NCBI GenBank assembly: GCA_921293015.1
Contig: OV121097.1
Location: 29,671,429-29,735,428, forward strand
From: Phorcus lineatus
Taxonomy: Eukaryota > Mollusca > Gastropoda > Trochida > Trochidae
Length of the DNA: 64,000 bases
Direction of reading: 5' to 3'
The notes beneath the pieces are model-generated. The model made no database searches, was not told where the DNA came from, and saw nothing but the letters and a program-made list of their open reading frames with translations. Below are positions 27,894 through 39,159 of this stretch, piece after piece. Every line of letters begins with the position of its first letter. Position 1 is the first letter of the stretch. The translations under genes were made by a program, and so were the position numbers.

Positions 27894-28346
27894 CCATCCC
27901 CCCCCCCCGACAAAGGCAGCTCCGTCATAAACTCGTATACAACCTCTTACGTAATACGAACGTTTCTCGGGCTTCCTGCAGTTTCCCCTAAAGGGACAAA
28001 ATTGCAACTTTGACTACCTGTCTATATTTCAGCCAATGAAAACAACGATTGCATGAATACTATATTTGTTGTCACACAGGCCCCATGAAACAGTCGCAAA
28101 ATGAGGCGTTTGTGTTCTGTAAAGACGACACAAAGTGTCTATTCGAATCAAGTTAAGCTTTTGGGAAGCTTACGGAAATAACTTAGGCGATTTTAATGAT
28201 AACTTTTGAAACGGCGCCGCTGATTGCACAACTTACTTTAATTCCATCCAATTAGCGTTCTACATTTCGTGTCCAAGAAACATTCGAGTTAAGACAGAGG
28301 TTGTATAAGAATTTATGACGGGGATAACTCCGATGGGAGAGAATGG
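27894..28346. mobile_element. hAT-type MITE, copy 2
   Basis: Same element and orientation as at 26780, recognisable through ACAAAGGCAGCTCCGTCATAA and the terminal GATGGGAGAGAATGG. The left tip has decayed into a C run. The flanks TGGGGGGC and ATGGGGCC are a damaged 8-bp target duplication. It too sits only in the second segmental unit. Confidence 0.7.
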
Positions 28347-28747
28347 ATGGGGCCATATGATAGCGTACTTATACCAAGGTGCAGCCACGTATCATTTGTC
28401 GCATACTGTGACTATATATGTTTCACAGTTACCTAGGTGAAAATGAGGGGTAAATGTGTGCTAAATAGCTGCAAAAGTAGCAGTTCGTTGTAATGGAACA
28501 GATGGAGATTTAATGTAAAAGTTTCCCCAGATATAGGCAACTGCACTGTACTTCACCAAGATTGTGTGACTTGATGTTTCCCCGTTTAACGATGGGTATT
28601 TCAAAATGATGAGCATGGTGGATAAACTTAATGAGCTAAATAGCTGCAAACGTAGCGTACTCCAAGGAATTGGTGTTAAACAGGATTGTGTATTGCAGCG
28701 TGACCAATGATCTTAGTAAAAGTCATATGACACAGTTCCTTGGGTAA

Positions 28748-28748
28748 T

Positions 28749-28790
<42 letters not shown>
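28748..28790. repeat. (TA)n microsatellite
   Basis: An alternating TA run of about 38 bases with one C interruption at its start. It sits inside block V of the second segmental unit. Confidence 0.85.
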
Positions 28791-29400
28791 ATTTATGTCC
28801 TCATGTTAAGCTATATAAAGATTATGTTTCATTTTTATAGAAGAGAGGATTATCCACAGATCACAGTTTAAACCTAGGTCTTATCTTGCTTGTGTAACCA
28901 CCATTAGTTGGTTCATTGGCCTGCAAGTTAATCTTCTCGAAAAACCACTGATAGAAATCAATCACTATGAAGTAAGATTACATGAAAACCTTATAAAATT
29001 TCCAATATTAAAGATAGCCTTCTTTCGTATCATATTTTAATGCTAAACTTTGTAGCCAAAACAGTTTGCCATCGAATTTACATTTCACTCAAATGACAAT
29101 TTAAATACTTACAATGTTAATATATTCTGTACATGTATTAGACGTTATAAGTCATTTTGGACTAATAAATTCTGGGTGACTATTCTTATGTCTTCCATTA
29201 CACCCATCTATTACTAACTTCTTATTTGAGCAAGTAATGTTTTATGTTATAAACATAAAAATGTTTAAATTAGTTTTCTAGATATGACAAAAACGTTTCA
29301 AAAGTCTGGAAATACAAGATATAATTTGAATATTCAGTAATATGAGTTTTTTATTTTACATTTTCTCGTAAATGTTCGCGTGATGGTCAATTTACAGTTT

Positions 29401-29545
29401 GTGAGTGAGTGAGTGAGTTATTGTTTAACGCCGCTTGGGCAATATTTCAGACATTAGCGGCGTGAGATTCAATGAAATGAAATTGATTGCAAAAGCAAAA
29501 ACATGATACAGCACGAAGGCTGTAAAAACATCAGCAAAATAATAC
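29401..29545 (+). repeat. Abalone-type GTGAGTGAGTGAGT dispersed repeat
   Basis: GTGAGTGAGTGAGTGAG then TTTAACGCCGCTTGGGCAAT and ATTTCAGACATTAGCGGCG. The head is very characteristic; the tail fades into unique sequence after about 140 bases. It supports the assignment of the window to an abalone-like gastropod. Confidence 0.65.
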
Positions 29546-31799
29546 AGAGTTGGTTGAAAGCTGATATACTACATTATATTTTGTATGTATAAAATTTTAC
29601 AACTTATCAAATAGATTGATAGCAGTCTCTCCCAATACATGTCACACAAGATGTACAAGTAGTTTAATCAAATTCTATATTCCAAAGGCGAGAACCCAAA
29701 AAGGGATTGTTTGTCTTGTTGAGTTGCAAAGTGTCATTTTTGTGGGAAATGTGATTTTGTTGTATATAGTACTTGTAATTTTGAAAAAGTGTAAAAGCAA
29801 TATCCTATGTTCATTTACCTTCAAGGTTAAATTTTTTCAACTAATGAAAGTAAAAGTGGTAGAGTTAAATGACACTATTACTTCTCTCACAGTGTGTAAG
29901 TCACATTACTCTTTAACTTTCATCAATCTTTGTAACTGTTTTCTAAGTCTCTGGATATTTAAAACAGTTAGCGATTAGAGATCGATTAATATCTGGTGAT
30001 ATTTGGGGTAGCCTTTGTCATTTGAAAATATGAAATAATCGAAAATAAATAACCTATTGATTTGTTGAATTTTAAGGTTTTTTTGTTTTTATACATATAA
30101 CACTTTTGGGTGGCTTTCCTTGAAAGAGGACAGATTAGCCACATGAAGTTTAATCTGTATCAGTTTTCAATATGTTGAAGTCTGAGATTCAGGAAAATAG
30201 TATTTGTTATATACTTGACTTCAATAGACTGAATTAAGTTAAAAGAGTGCTAGCTTTTCATGCTCTCGAAAGCTGTTAGGAGTGCCAAAATAAAGACGAA
30301 TTGAGATAGTTTCCATAGTATTGGTAAAATAGCATGGTAAATAAAAGAAATAACAGCAAGGATTATATTTTATGAAAAAAAATTTAATTGTCGTTAAAAG
30401 AATGAAAATAGATACCAATGTCTTTTGAGGGTTATATATGTAAATAACACTGAATGAGTCCGATGTAAGAAAATTTATTTTTATGTAATAACATTATGAC
30501 ATGATGCAAAATAGTAACTGAGTCATGAAATGCTGGAACTATAGACAGACTAATAAATTTTTTGCAAAACAACATTTCTATATTCATTCATTCATTGACG
30601 TAATAATGAGTGGTACTCAATGCGTACTTAATTGTTTCAAGATGGATGAAATTCCATTTTAGCTGACATTTTCAAATAGAATTTATCTATTGATAGCTCA
30701 CATTTCAGATTACACTAAATTATCTTCAGCCAGACATCAACATACACCTTTGATTTAAATTGGTGTAAAACATTCATAAATGAAAGTCATTATACAGTCT
30801 TATTACAAGCATGAACTTTTCATGTGTCAGCGTCTGTTACAATACTGTACTTGACTGAAAATGTATTTCAGAAAGATTAGATATTGACAACTACATGGCT
30901 TCCAGTCATTGAAATGAGTCTGTAGTAGTGAAATATTAAAGTTAAAGTACCGAAATTGCCTTTAGAAACTTTTATACACAAATTATATTGTTTTGGTTTT
31001 GAAATTGTAACCTCTTAAAAACAAGATCGACAACATTTTATTAATATCTAGCAATAAAATTATCATATGAGTTTCCATATTCTGAAAAAAATATATTCTT
31101 TTGAATACCTTGGAAATCAATTGGATGAAATGGTTGATTAAATTAATAGAAACAATTGTTGACTTTTACCTTATAGAAGTAACGTAACAATATGCCTCGT
31201 TTTATTCTTCAGCTTTATGTTCCAATGTATCTTCAAAACTAATGAATAATTCAAACGAAACACAATTGCTTTTGCTAATTGATAAAGGATGAATTAGCTC
31301 ATATCAATGTTCACGATCAAAGCGTCCAAGGTTTGTCTATGATTTTCATATTTAATAATACGCATTAACTAAATTCATTTTCAAATCATCTCAGTATTTT
31401 TCAATTTTTTCTATCAGTCAGGTGGAAGCAAATATAGGGATATATCGGTCCATCTTGTTCAGGATAAAATATAGCATGTTAACAACAATCTTAAAAGTTA
31501 ATTCCTTTTGAGATCTCATTGGTTTGACGCAAAGTTAGGAACAGGTAACTCTAATTCTCCGTCTTGCAACCAATGAGATCTCTCGCTGCGGCCACATCCC
31601 CGTAGGGTCAAGGTGACGCGCGGCCATTTGTCCCATCAGCATTAAGTTGGACGTGGAAATTAAATAAGCCCAAAAATTAATTTGTTTAAGTGAGGTGGAG
31701 TAGAAAGGCTAATCATTTGATAACATGTCTGCATAATTTTTATATATCATGTGCTAAGATAGTCGTAAGTACCATATGTGAACAATGACCAAGAACATC

Positions 31800-32200
31800 A
31801 AATTGAGTGTATATCTTCATTGATCTGCATAAAACATCTAAAATCTGTAAATCAACACCATTTGTTAGAATCAGAGCGTGTCAACAATTTGTTAATCACA
31901 ATCGTCTATCACTGGGTTAACTCAAACCCTCTTGAGGGTTCCTCTGCCATTTAATTTTATTAAAAGAAAGCTGGACATCTCAAGAAGGACACATTTCATT
32001 TGCTTTCAGTGCAGTGAAGTCAGCGGCGGTTGTAATCAACCAGGAAATTTATCTCTTATCTCATCAGATGTTTCTTTCCAGGGGGAAAACATTTTCCGTT
32101 ATCTTCGCATAGTAAGGAGGTTTTCTTAACAATAATGTTCATTAGTTTATAGAAAGATGTTCTTAGGTTAACATTTTCACTTTGTAAGGAAGAAATTTTG
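31800..32200 (+). repeat. Block H, copy 4
   Basis: It carries CTTCATTGATCTGCAT (also at 20.5 kb), GTGTCAACAATTTGTTAATC (compare 16.98 kb) and CATCTCAAGAAGGACACATT. A 65-codon open frame here partly matches copy 1 only because the DNA is similar. Confidence 0.6.
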
Positions 32201-32457
32201 TTTGGATTTAGCTGAATCCAACATGTAAAGTTAACTAATTTCCTGCTTAAGATTATGGATTAAGATTATTTCCTTTGGTGCGTTTGAAGAAATCCGCTCT
32301 TTATACTGTAGATTCTAAGCAAATCAATATGCAGTCACATTACTTGTGAAACGCTTTAACCACTCAAAGACACTTTATCGCGAACTATTTAAATGAAAAA
32401 AGTGGTACATTTTTTATTTAGACTAACTGCCATCATACAATCATTATGTGTTTTCAG

Positions 32458-32567
32458 CTCCGTCGAGGCAACATCAGGCTGGGAAGAGATCAGACACACA
32501 ACCAGGTGAGAAATACAGGGAGTACAACAACACACAGGACAACAGCGTACCGGTGTTCGAAAGTTAA
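32458..32567 (+). CDS. Candidate 3' terminal exon (hydrophilic C-terminal tail)
   Basis: The acceptor TCATTATGTGTTTTCAG ends at 32457. In phase 1 the frame is open for 35 codons to TAA at 32565: PSRQHQAGKRSDTQPGEKYR, then EYNNTQDNSVPVFES. The composition is unlike nearby chance frames and G+C is raised. A donor-like CCAG/GTGAGA at 32505 would instead make a 48-nt internal exon. No upstream exon was identified, so the gene is unknown. Confidence 0.3.
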
Positions 32568-34059
32568 ATTCCCGGAGACGTGATGACCAACAAGATAACC
32601 CCAGATTTAGGAGATTAACCTAGTGTTTGAAAATCAGATATATGTTCTACTGGATTAAAAACGAGTAATTCCTAAATTGAAACCGAAGATAAACGTGAGG
32701 TTTCAATTTCAAATATACTCGCTATCGATCAAGTTCGTCTCTGGCGAGTGTCTGTTTTCAAACATACTATGTTTATCTCCATTCTACATTGACGATTTTG
32801 ATCAAGAACAATTTATCCTAGCTAAATGCACTTTGTAAAAAATCCTGACTTACCAATTCACGAACGAATTCGTCTTTATCCTTCTGTTGCGTCTTAGTAT
32901 TTTAATGAATTAAAACGTTAACAAAGTTAAACCTAAAACTGAACGTTAACGAAATGTTTTGTAACACTACAAAACTCAGATGTAAATATCGAGTCGTTCA
33001 AAAATTCTTTTCCAGTTATTGATAGATCATAAAGCCCGCTACATCCATGTGAAGCATTTACATGGCTCCTACTATATATGACGTCAAGATAGAAAGGCTT
33101 ATGATTGAATTGTTGCCGTATTTGAAGAATCGAAATCCTGCCGCATGCAAAATGGCGGAAAGTTTTAGTCTACGCTGATAGATCACTCAAACGTTTTATT
33201 TTGCAGAAAATATTATATATACTTCCAACAGTTTGCTTTCTCCGTTTTCACAGACGAATTACAACACGACCTTTCTTTTTCAGAAGAGATTATTCTTACA
33301 GAATACTGAATCTGAAGTAACCGGTCGGTTAGTTGTAACATTAATTTATGTGTTGATACATTGCAAAATGGTTTCGAGTATACAGAGCAATTTCAATTGT
33401 GAATTGATGCCATGTGAATTGAATGAATCAACAAATCAGAATCGAGTATCCGTCACTTCCACGGTAAAATTAAGTTTTGACATTAGCCTAGGAGAAAGAG
33501 ATGCAGCGGTTGTCAACTACTTTATGACAATTGGAGAAAATAGTCATTATGCGCGAAGAGAAATTTGGTCACAAAAGTGCAATCACGTCAAAATCCTTTC
33601 TCAACCTGTCTACTTTCTGCTACCCTTAACTTTGTTTCTTGTTTGAATACAGGGCAATATAAGCAGTGATGTACTGCACTTGTCAGGTATTTTTGAGGAT
33701 ACTAATCACTTACTGTGACAAACCATTCTTCACCCTGTCAGCCTCAGTTGGAGGTCAATTATTCATTAAACTTCTCTGTTCAGAGAGAACAATCAACCTA
33801 GTAAATAGGTAGGCTACTTTGATAAGCAGGTAACCATGAATTTGACCCGGTTTCGTCTGAGGATGTTGATCGAAAAACACATAAGAAAATGTACTCTAGA
33901 GAATTGCATTTCTATGATTTGGTAACTTGTTGATGGTGCTGCCTTCTGGGATATGTTACTTCATCTGTGTGCTTGCAAATCCCTTAAGTGGTATGTTGCC
34001 AAACTTTGAACACATTCTCATGCACGTTCACGATTGATTGTTTTCTTTTTATTGACAGC

Positions 34060-34215
34060 GTAATGGTATATGTTATATGGTTTAATTATAATGTTTCTTA
34101 AATGTTTTGTAAATGAAAACCCAATGTTGTTCGACTCCTGTACAGCTGTAGGGATCAGTGCGTTGCCATATTGATTTTTTTCATTCTGTTAGAAGAAACT
34201 ATTTTAAAGTGTGTG
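34060..34215 (+). repeat. Direct repeat, copy 1 (pair with 39610-39790)
   Basis: Shared stretches are AAATGTT(T/C)TGTAAA, GA(A/G)AACCCAATG, and AGCTGTAGGG(A/G)TCAGTGC. The second copy lies in the 3' UTR region of the cysteine-rich gene. Confidence 0.55.
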
Positions 34216-34445
34216 CAATTTTGGTTATTTATCTTTGTTAGGTAAATTGATAACAATCAAGAATATATATGTAACTTAGTAAAACCTATTGCAAAGTAAG
34301 TAATATCACAACCTTAAAGTCATAGTCTCATTTTTGTAAGGCAACTAAACTGAACTAATTATTCTTCACGAACAAAATCTGATCACTAACACAAATATTT
34401 CCTGTCGCGTTTACAAAGATTTTCATTTTTATGACCATTTTACAG

Positions 34446-34571
34446 TTTTGGATGAAGCAGCTACTTCAGACCGATGAGGTACCGAAGCAAGTGCAATCGT
34501 ATCGCGTGTGCAAAACACCGGAAATCTTATTATTGCAGCGCCGATACTTAGACAGACGCATTCTTCATTGA
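34446..34571 (+). CDS. Candidate 3' terminal exon, 41 codons
   Basis: After the acceptor ATGACCATTTTACAG the frame reads FWMKQLLQTDEVPKQVQSYR and on through VCKTPEILLLQRRYLDRRIL to a TGA at 34569. G+C content is raised relative to both sides. It could also start at its own ATG (34452). No homologous family recognised and no partner exon found. Confidence 0.3.
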   Translation, partial: FWMKQLLQTDEVPKQVQSYRVCKTPEILLLQRRYLDRRILH

Positions 34572-35202
34572 GTTTACCACCTTTTTGTTATTTCTGTATT
34601 CGTAAAAAGGTAAGCTAATAGCTATTTTCATTGGATATTCAGCTGGGAAATTGTATGTGTTTTTCGTCACGGCCTTAGCGAAATGGCGTAGTAAGGACTA
34701 ACGCTCGCCAAAGACATAATATTAGGGTAGGATAGGGTAGTTTGAACTAGATTATTAGGGGGCTAGAATGCCTGCAGAGTTCTGAAAATTGTTGCAAACG
34801 TCAGGGGAAAGATTTCTGTGAGTGGTGAACTATTTGTTATGCATGCATTACAATTTGCCTTGCAAAAATGAGACTATTCCTTAAACACAAGTTCAAGTGG
34901 TTTTGGTAATTTTTATTAATTTTAATTTGACTCGTATATGGGAAACTTTTTCAGAACCCTCAATATGGAATGAATATGATTTCATCTGACTAATGTGACA
35001 TTTCAGTTATATTAGTTTCCACACCTCCGATTATAACTTTTATTCATGTATTAGAGGTAATTATTTGGTACTAACGTTTGCTAGTTGTTATTCCAAACCA
35101 AACGTACTTATCCCTTAGGTCTGTTAAACATTTGAATATCGTGTATATACATATATGCGCTTTGAGCATTCACCTTGTGTATGGATATAGAGCTTTATAA
35201 TA

Positions 35203-35240
35203 CTCATTATTATTATAATTTATTATTATTATTATTATTG
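35203..35240 (+). repeat. (ATT)n microsatellite
   Basis: ATTATTATT units with one interruption (ATAATTT). No other feature nearby. Confidence 0.8.
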
Positions 35241-36085
35241 TATACAAAGAGCTATCCAACTTGAGGGTGAGAATAATTTGAATCCGTAAATTTCTGTGAC
35301 ATAAAACTGGAAAACATTCACAATTTTCGAATCTAGACATTTCCATGCGCGCAAATTTGAAATGACATTCATAATCAGGCCTTCATTTTAATATGTACGA
35401 AGGCGACGTTGATTTCATTTTCAATTTTTTTATTATAAATCAGTTGTTTTTTTCAAATTAAGTTCTTAAAGTTAAATAGCATTGGCGTTATTTAAGTTGT
35501 TTATGTCCATTGTCTCTTTTTATATGAATAGGTTTTTAATGATGCCATCGTATAGATAAAAGTAGGCGGATCTATACCATAACGTCCAAGCAGCTTTACT
35601 GAAAAGCTGATATCCTCAAATGCATAAACTTTAAAATGTTTTTATTATCAATGTAAAAATAAGCTACAATCAAAAAAAGAATCCGTCTGCATTCTTAATA
35701 TAAACAAATGTCGGAACTGATAACTGCAATTGAAGATATATTAAAAGCTAAATTTCTTTGAAAATGTGTGTTTTTAAATTTTGTAACTATTGAATTACTT
35801 ATGATCGTTTTCAAAGGACAATGTAGAACTCAAATTAGAATATCTTTTTGCGTTGAATGCTAAAACATTTATGATGTATCCCTAAAACACCAAAACATTA
35901 TATGATGGCATCATACACATTCTAAACAACCATTTCCTTCTACAGGATGATAAATATTCATTTGAAAAAATGAAAATTCGATGTATTTGCAGCCTTAAAA
36001 CTCTTGAGTGGAGTCTGATTGCTTTAAGAGGCAGGCGAATGCCATCCTGTTAGATACATTTGAAAGAGAGTTTGCTACGTAACAA

Positions 36086-36519
36086 CCATTTTCTCCCAAC
36101 AGAGGTAGCTCGTCATAAATTCCTATACAACCTCTGTCTTACGAAGGTTTCTTGGTCTAGAAATGAAGAACGCTTATTAGATACAATCAACGTTAGTTGT
36201 GCAACGTCGACGCCGTTTCCAAAGTTGTCATTCATATCGCCTATGTTATTTCCGTAAGCTTTCCAAAAGCTAAACATTATTCGAATATGCACCTTGTACT
36301 TTGAGTCAGCTTTACAGAACACATACGCCTCATTCTGAGACTGCATCATTGCTGTGTGACAACGAATATGTTATTCATGCATTCGGTGTTTTCATTGGCT
36401 GAAATATTGCCAGGTGGTTTTAGTTGCAATATTGTGCCGGTAGGGGAAACTGCCGGAAGCCCGAGGAAGCTTCGTATTTAGATATCTTAATATGATGACC
36501 GAGTTACCTGGAGAGAATG
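36086..36519. mobile_element. hAT-type MITE, copy 3 (inverted)
   Basis: Reverse complement of the copies at 26780 and 27894. Ends are CCATTTTCTCCCAACAGAGG and CCTGGAGAGAATG. The flanks CGTAACAA (36078-36085) and CGCAACAA (36520-36527) form an 8-bp target duplication with one mismatch. Two chance open frames of 65 and 78 codons lie inside it on opposite strands and are not genes. Confidence 0.75.
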
Positions 36520-37249
36520 CGCAACAACTTGTAATGCCATTATCTTTTATTCAATACTCACCTTTATCAGATATTTAGAAAACATCGATTTAAAGGTCGA
36601 CAGGATGTTGATGTTATTTCTGCATCGATGATTAATATGCATTTATGAAATCATTATCTTTGTTTTAGACAAGTTTTATCAGTGTTGATTTGCGTCATGG
36701 AAAAGTAAAAATAAGATTTCATAAATATTTCATGACCGAACTACTCATGTAAGTTTTATTGATATAGATTTGTCTTCAGTTGCTAAGCAACAATCTATCT
36801 TCATCAGCGTAGTTATGGAAACTTGTTTAAGACATTTAAGACGCGTTAACAGTATTGGGTTACTTAAACATGTATAAAATGTTGAATATCATATAAAACC
36901 ATATTCCACAAATCGCATTATAATACTTCTAAACTGAATCATATCATTGCGTCTTCTGTTCACCGAATCAATTAATTTCAATAAGAACATGGAGGCCAAT
37001 GCCTGGTGGTCAAGGAGCCTAATAAAAAAAGGTACAATAAAGTGTACTATTGCAGATGATGTTAACCCCAAAAGAGTAATGTTATAACAACGTGGAGACT
37101 GTGACGGTGAATAAGAGAGGACCTGGAATGTCTAATTGATCAATCTTTTTTGTCGATTTCTGTAGTTATAACATGTAGCATGTTTTTTTAGAAGTTTACT
37201 TCATCAAATTTAACCCAATACACGTCAGTTTATGCCAAATGGATCATCT

Positions 37250-37475
37250 TCAGAGGGTCAAACATCTTATCCCCACCTGATCATCGTGGTCGTAGAGAAT
37301 ATAACTTGTCAAGCAAAAAGCACATGCGACCATTTTCGTGTGGACACATCTAAATCATTTGAGGTAGAGGAATGGATTCGCACTGCTTAACCGATCGTAG
37401 GACGGTAGGACTCTTTTGATAAAAAGATTTTCGAACACAATTTATCTATCTCATAAAACGTGCTACACACTAAAA
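37250..37475 (+). repeat. Dispersed repeat, copy 2 (pair with 1245-1500)
   Basis: Same order of short matches as the copy near the window start. A third, weaker match (ACCATTTTCATGTGGAGAAA) lies at about 43380. No reading frame is shared. Confidence 0.5.
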
Positions 37476-38234
37476 ACACTATCTCTAAGTCAGTTCCGTG
37501 GATCTTCCCGCCTGAAATTGTCATGACAGAGCTCGGAAGGCTTCACCACCTTGGTTGAACGAGGTAGGGAAAACAACCACCGCCAAAGTTGAATAATAAC
37601 AAAATGATGTTGTTACACGTTTTTCGGCGATTCTGATTGGAAGAGAGCTCTCAAAAACATGCAATCATTTCCCGAGGAATGCAGAAAAAATGTGCATTCA
37701 TTCCTCGTGCATTCATACTTTTTGACGTAACAATATAACAGAAAAATTAGACGGCTAGTTCGATAATGACAACTGCGCGTTAGATTGGTTTTGTTGCAAA
37801 GTAGGAAATGTACGTATGCCATCATCACCACAACTCCGTTGATTACTAGGTAATATTTTCGTCTCCCGAGAGAAACTATTACCTTCACCGAAAACTCTTG
37901 ATTTTAATAACTACGAGTCCTGAAGTTTGATAGCTCGAATCGTTTTACAAACAGTAGCCATTTTGAATGTCACGTGATATGCTAATGAGGGTAATTTTAA
38001 AAATGCGGAATCGAGTTAAGACGAACAATGATTGTATTAGCTTCATTGCTAATGAAAACGAAACTAAACGAAATTAAATCTTCCGTTTTGGTACATGGAT
38101 TTCTCAATTTTGATTCATCCATGTATAGTTGTTTGTAACAAGCCGCAAACTGACGTAATGTTCACGACATTTATTCAAGATTTGCTTAAATCATTCAGAA
38201 AATATTTGGAAATAGAGTTAATTTTGTAATTATA

Positions 38235-38347
38235 AGGATTGTTTGACATTTTTTTGTGCCTCTATCGATGTATAACAGCAACAAATGTTGTATACAATTT
38301 GTTGCTATTATACATCGATAGAGGCACAAAAAATGTTAAGCAAACCT
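38235..38347. mobile_element. Foldback/MITE hairpin, about 113 bp, with TA flanks
   Basis: Arms of about 50 nt are nearly identical: the inner TTTGTGCCTCTATCGATGTA and (A/C/T)AGCAACAAA pair exactly, and the outer AAGG.TTG.TT.ACATT pairs with few mismatches. TA on both sides suits a Tc1/mariner-type MITE. The loop is only about ten bases, so a transcript would form a long hairpin. Confidence 0.65.
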
Positions 38348-38538
38348 TAGTCAATGCAGGTTCAGTCAACATTGCACTTGTTTCCTAGGAAACGCGCATT
38401 GGTCAATCTCATGAAACGTAGGTCCTTGATAAGTAAAAGGAAGGTACATAAAAGTACGGCCCTTTCAACGCGTCCTACGGCCAAACATTGAATATATATA
38501 TTCGATCATGGCAATATATATACCTTTCCATGTTGTGA

Positions 38539-38619
38539 GTGATGTCTTGAAATACCAGAGTGATGTCTTGAAATACCAGAGTGATGTCTTGAAATACCAG
38601 AGTGATGAATTGAAGTCCT
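38539..38619 (+). repeat. 21-bp minisatellite, 3.8 copies
   Basis: The unit GTGATGTCTTGAAATACCAG A starts at 38539, 38560 and 38581 with identical copies; a fourth, diverged copy follows from 38602. The perfect identity points to recent expansion. It lies about 190 bases after the hairpin at 38235-38347. Confidence 0.8.
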
Positions 38620-39159
38620 AGAGACAGCTCAGCTGTCGCTGATCATGTTCAAAGTAATTGCCACACCGTTACATTTTGTGGATTCATGACGACGCTTGAA
38701 CGTTATTGTACGGTTCTCTACTACATATTTTTTCAAACGTTCAAATGCGCTGTGGCAATTTTTGGAGCGCATGAAAGAAAAAGAAAGTTTTTCGTCTTCT
38801 GTAAATGGGCTATAAGGATGTTGTAGGAATATCTAGTTCATTGATTGAAATAATATACGGTTAAACAATTTTGTAGACGTAGACTATATCGTTACTGTGA
38901 ATAATTAATGACCAATAGATATCAATTTTCCAAATTCCTATGTGTATCATATGAAGAAAGGTGACAATTGAATGGGTAAAGATTTTCTTTATATGCGATG
39001 TTTCGAAATAGGTTATGTTGTTTCCAAGCACGAATAAATATGTTATTTATCTTTAAAATTATTATCAACTCCTAAAATGGCATTACATATGTCCTACCAT
39101 GTACAAAGGGAATCATGTAATGGAAACCTGAGAATGAATTAAAATGAAAAGAACATTAG

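Larger units (their letters stand above)
14560..32300 (+). repeat. Nested segmental tandem duplication (two units of about 9 kb)
   Basis: Diverged blocks recur in the same order and strand. Q (CAATTTCCGAGTG...CTGGTGATA): 14.60, 23.72, 29.93 kb. C (AGACATTATCATACACCTTTGA): 15.40, 19.63, 21.90, 24.50, 30.65 kb. H (ATCTCAAGAAGGAAACACTT...CAACC..GAAA): 16.93, 20.52, 25.68, 31.82 kb. T (TTTCACAGTT..): 17.93 and 27.40 kb. U (GTGCACTCACAA.A..TACG): 18.38 and 27.72 kb. V: 18.88 and 28.40 kb. The order is Q-C-H-T-U-V-C-H in 14.6-23 kb and Q-C-H-T-U-V-Q-C-H in 23.7-32.2 kb. Indels between copies break any shared frame, so the blocks are probably noncoding. Confidence 0.75.
32600..36060. other. Mostly unannotated, with one 137-codon open frame
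   Basis: The frame at 33233-33646 (plus) follows a fair acceptor (TTTTCACAG, exon start 33254) and lies 90 bases after AAAATGGCGG (YY1-like, about 33148), but it shows no known domain and its length is near the chance limit for this base composition. Confidence 0.35.

Noticed and set aside
29616-29978. 120-codon plus-strand open frame
   Set aside because: Low-complexity composition, no domain, next to block Q; not kept in the paralogous segment at 14.6 or 23.7 kb.
33233-33646. 137-codon plus-strand open frame after a fair splice acceptor
   Set aside because: No domain or signal; about 0.4 frames this long are expected by chance in a window of this size at the base composition I judged by eye.
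36060-36349. Two open frames on opposite strands
   Set aside because: They lie inside a hAT-type MITE and are not shared by its other copies.
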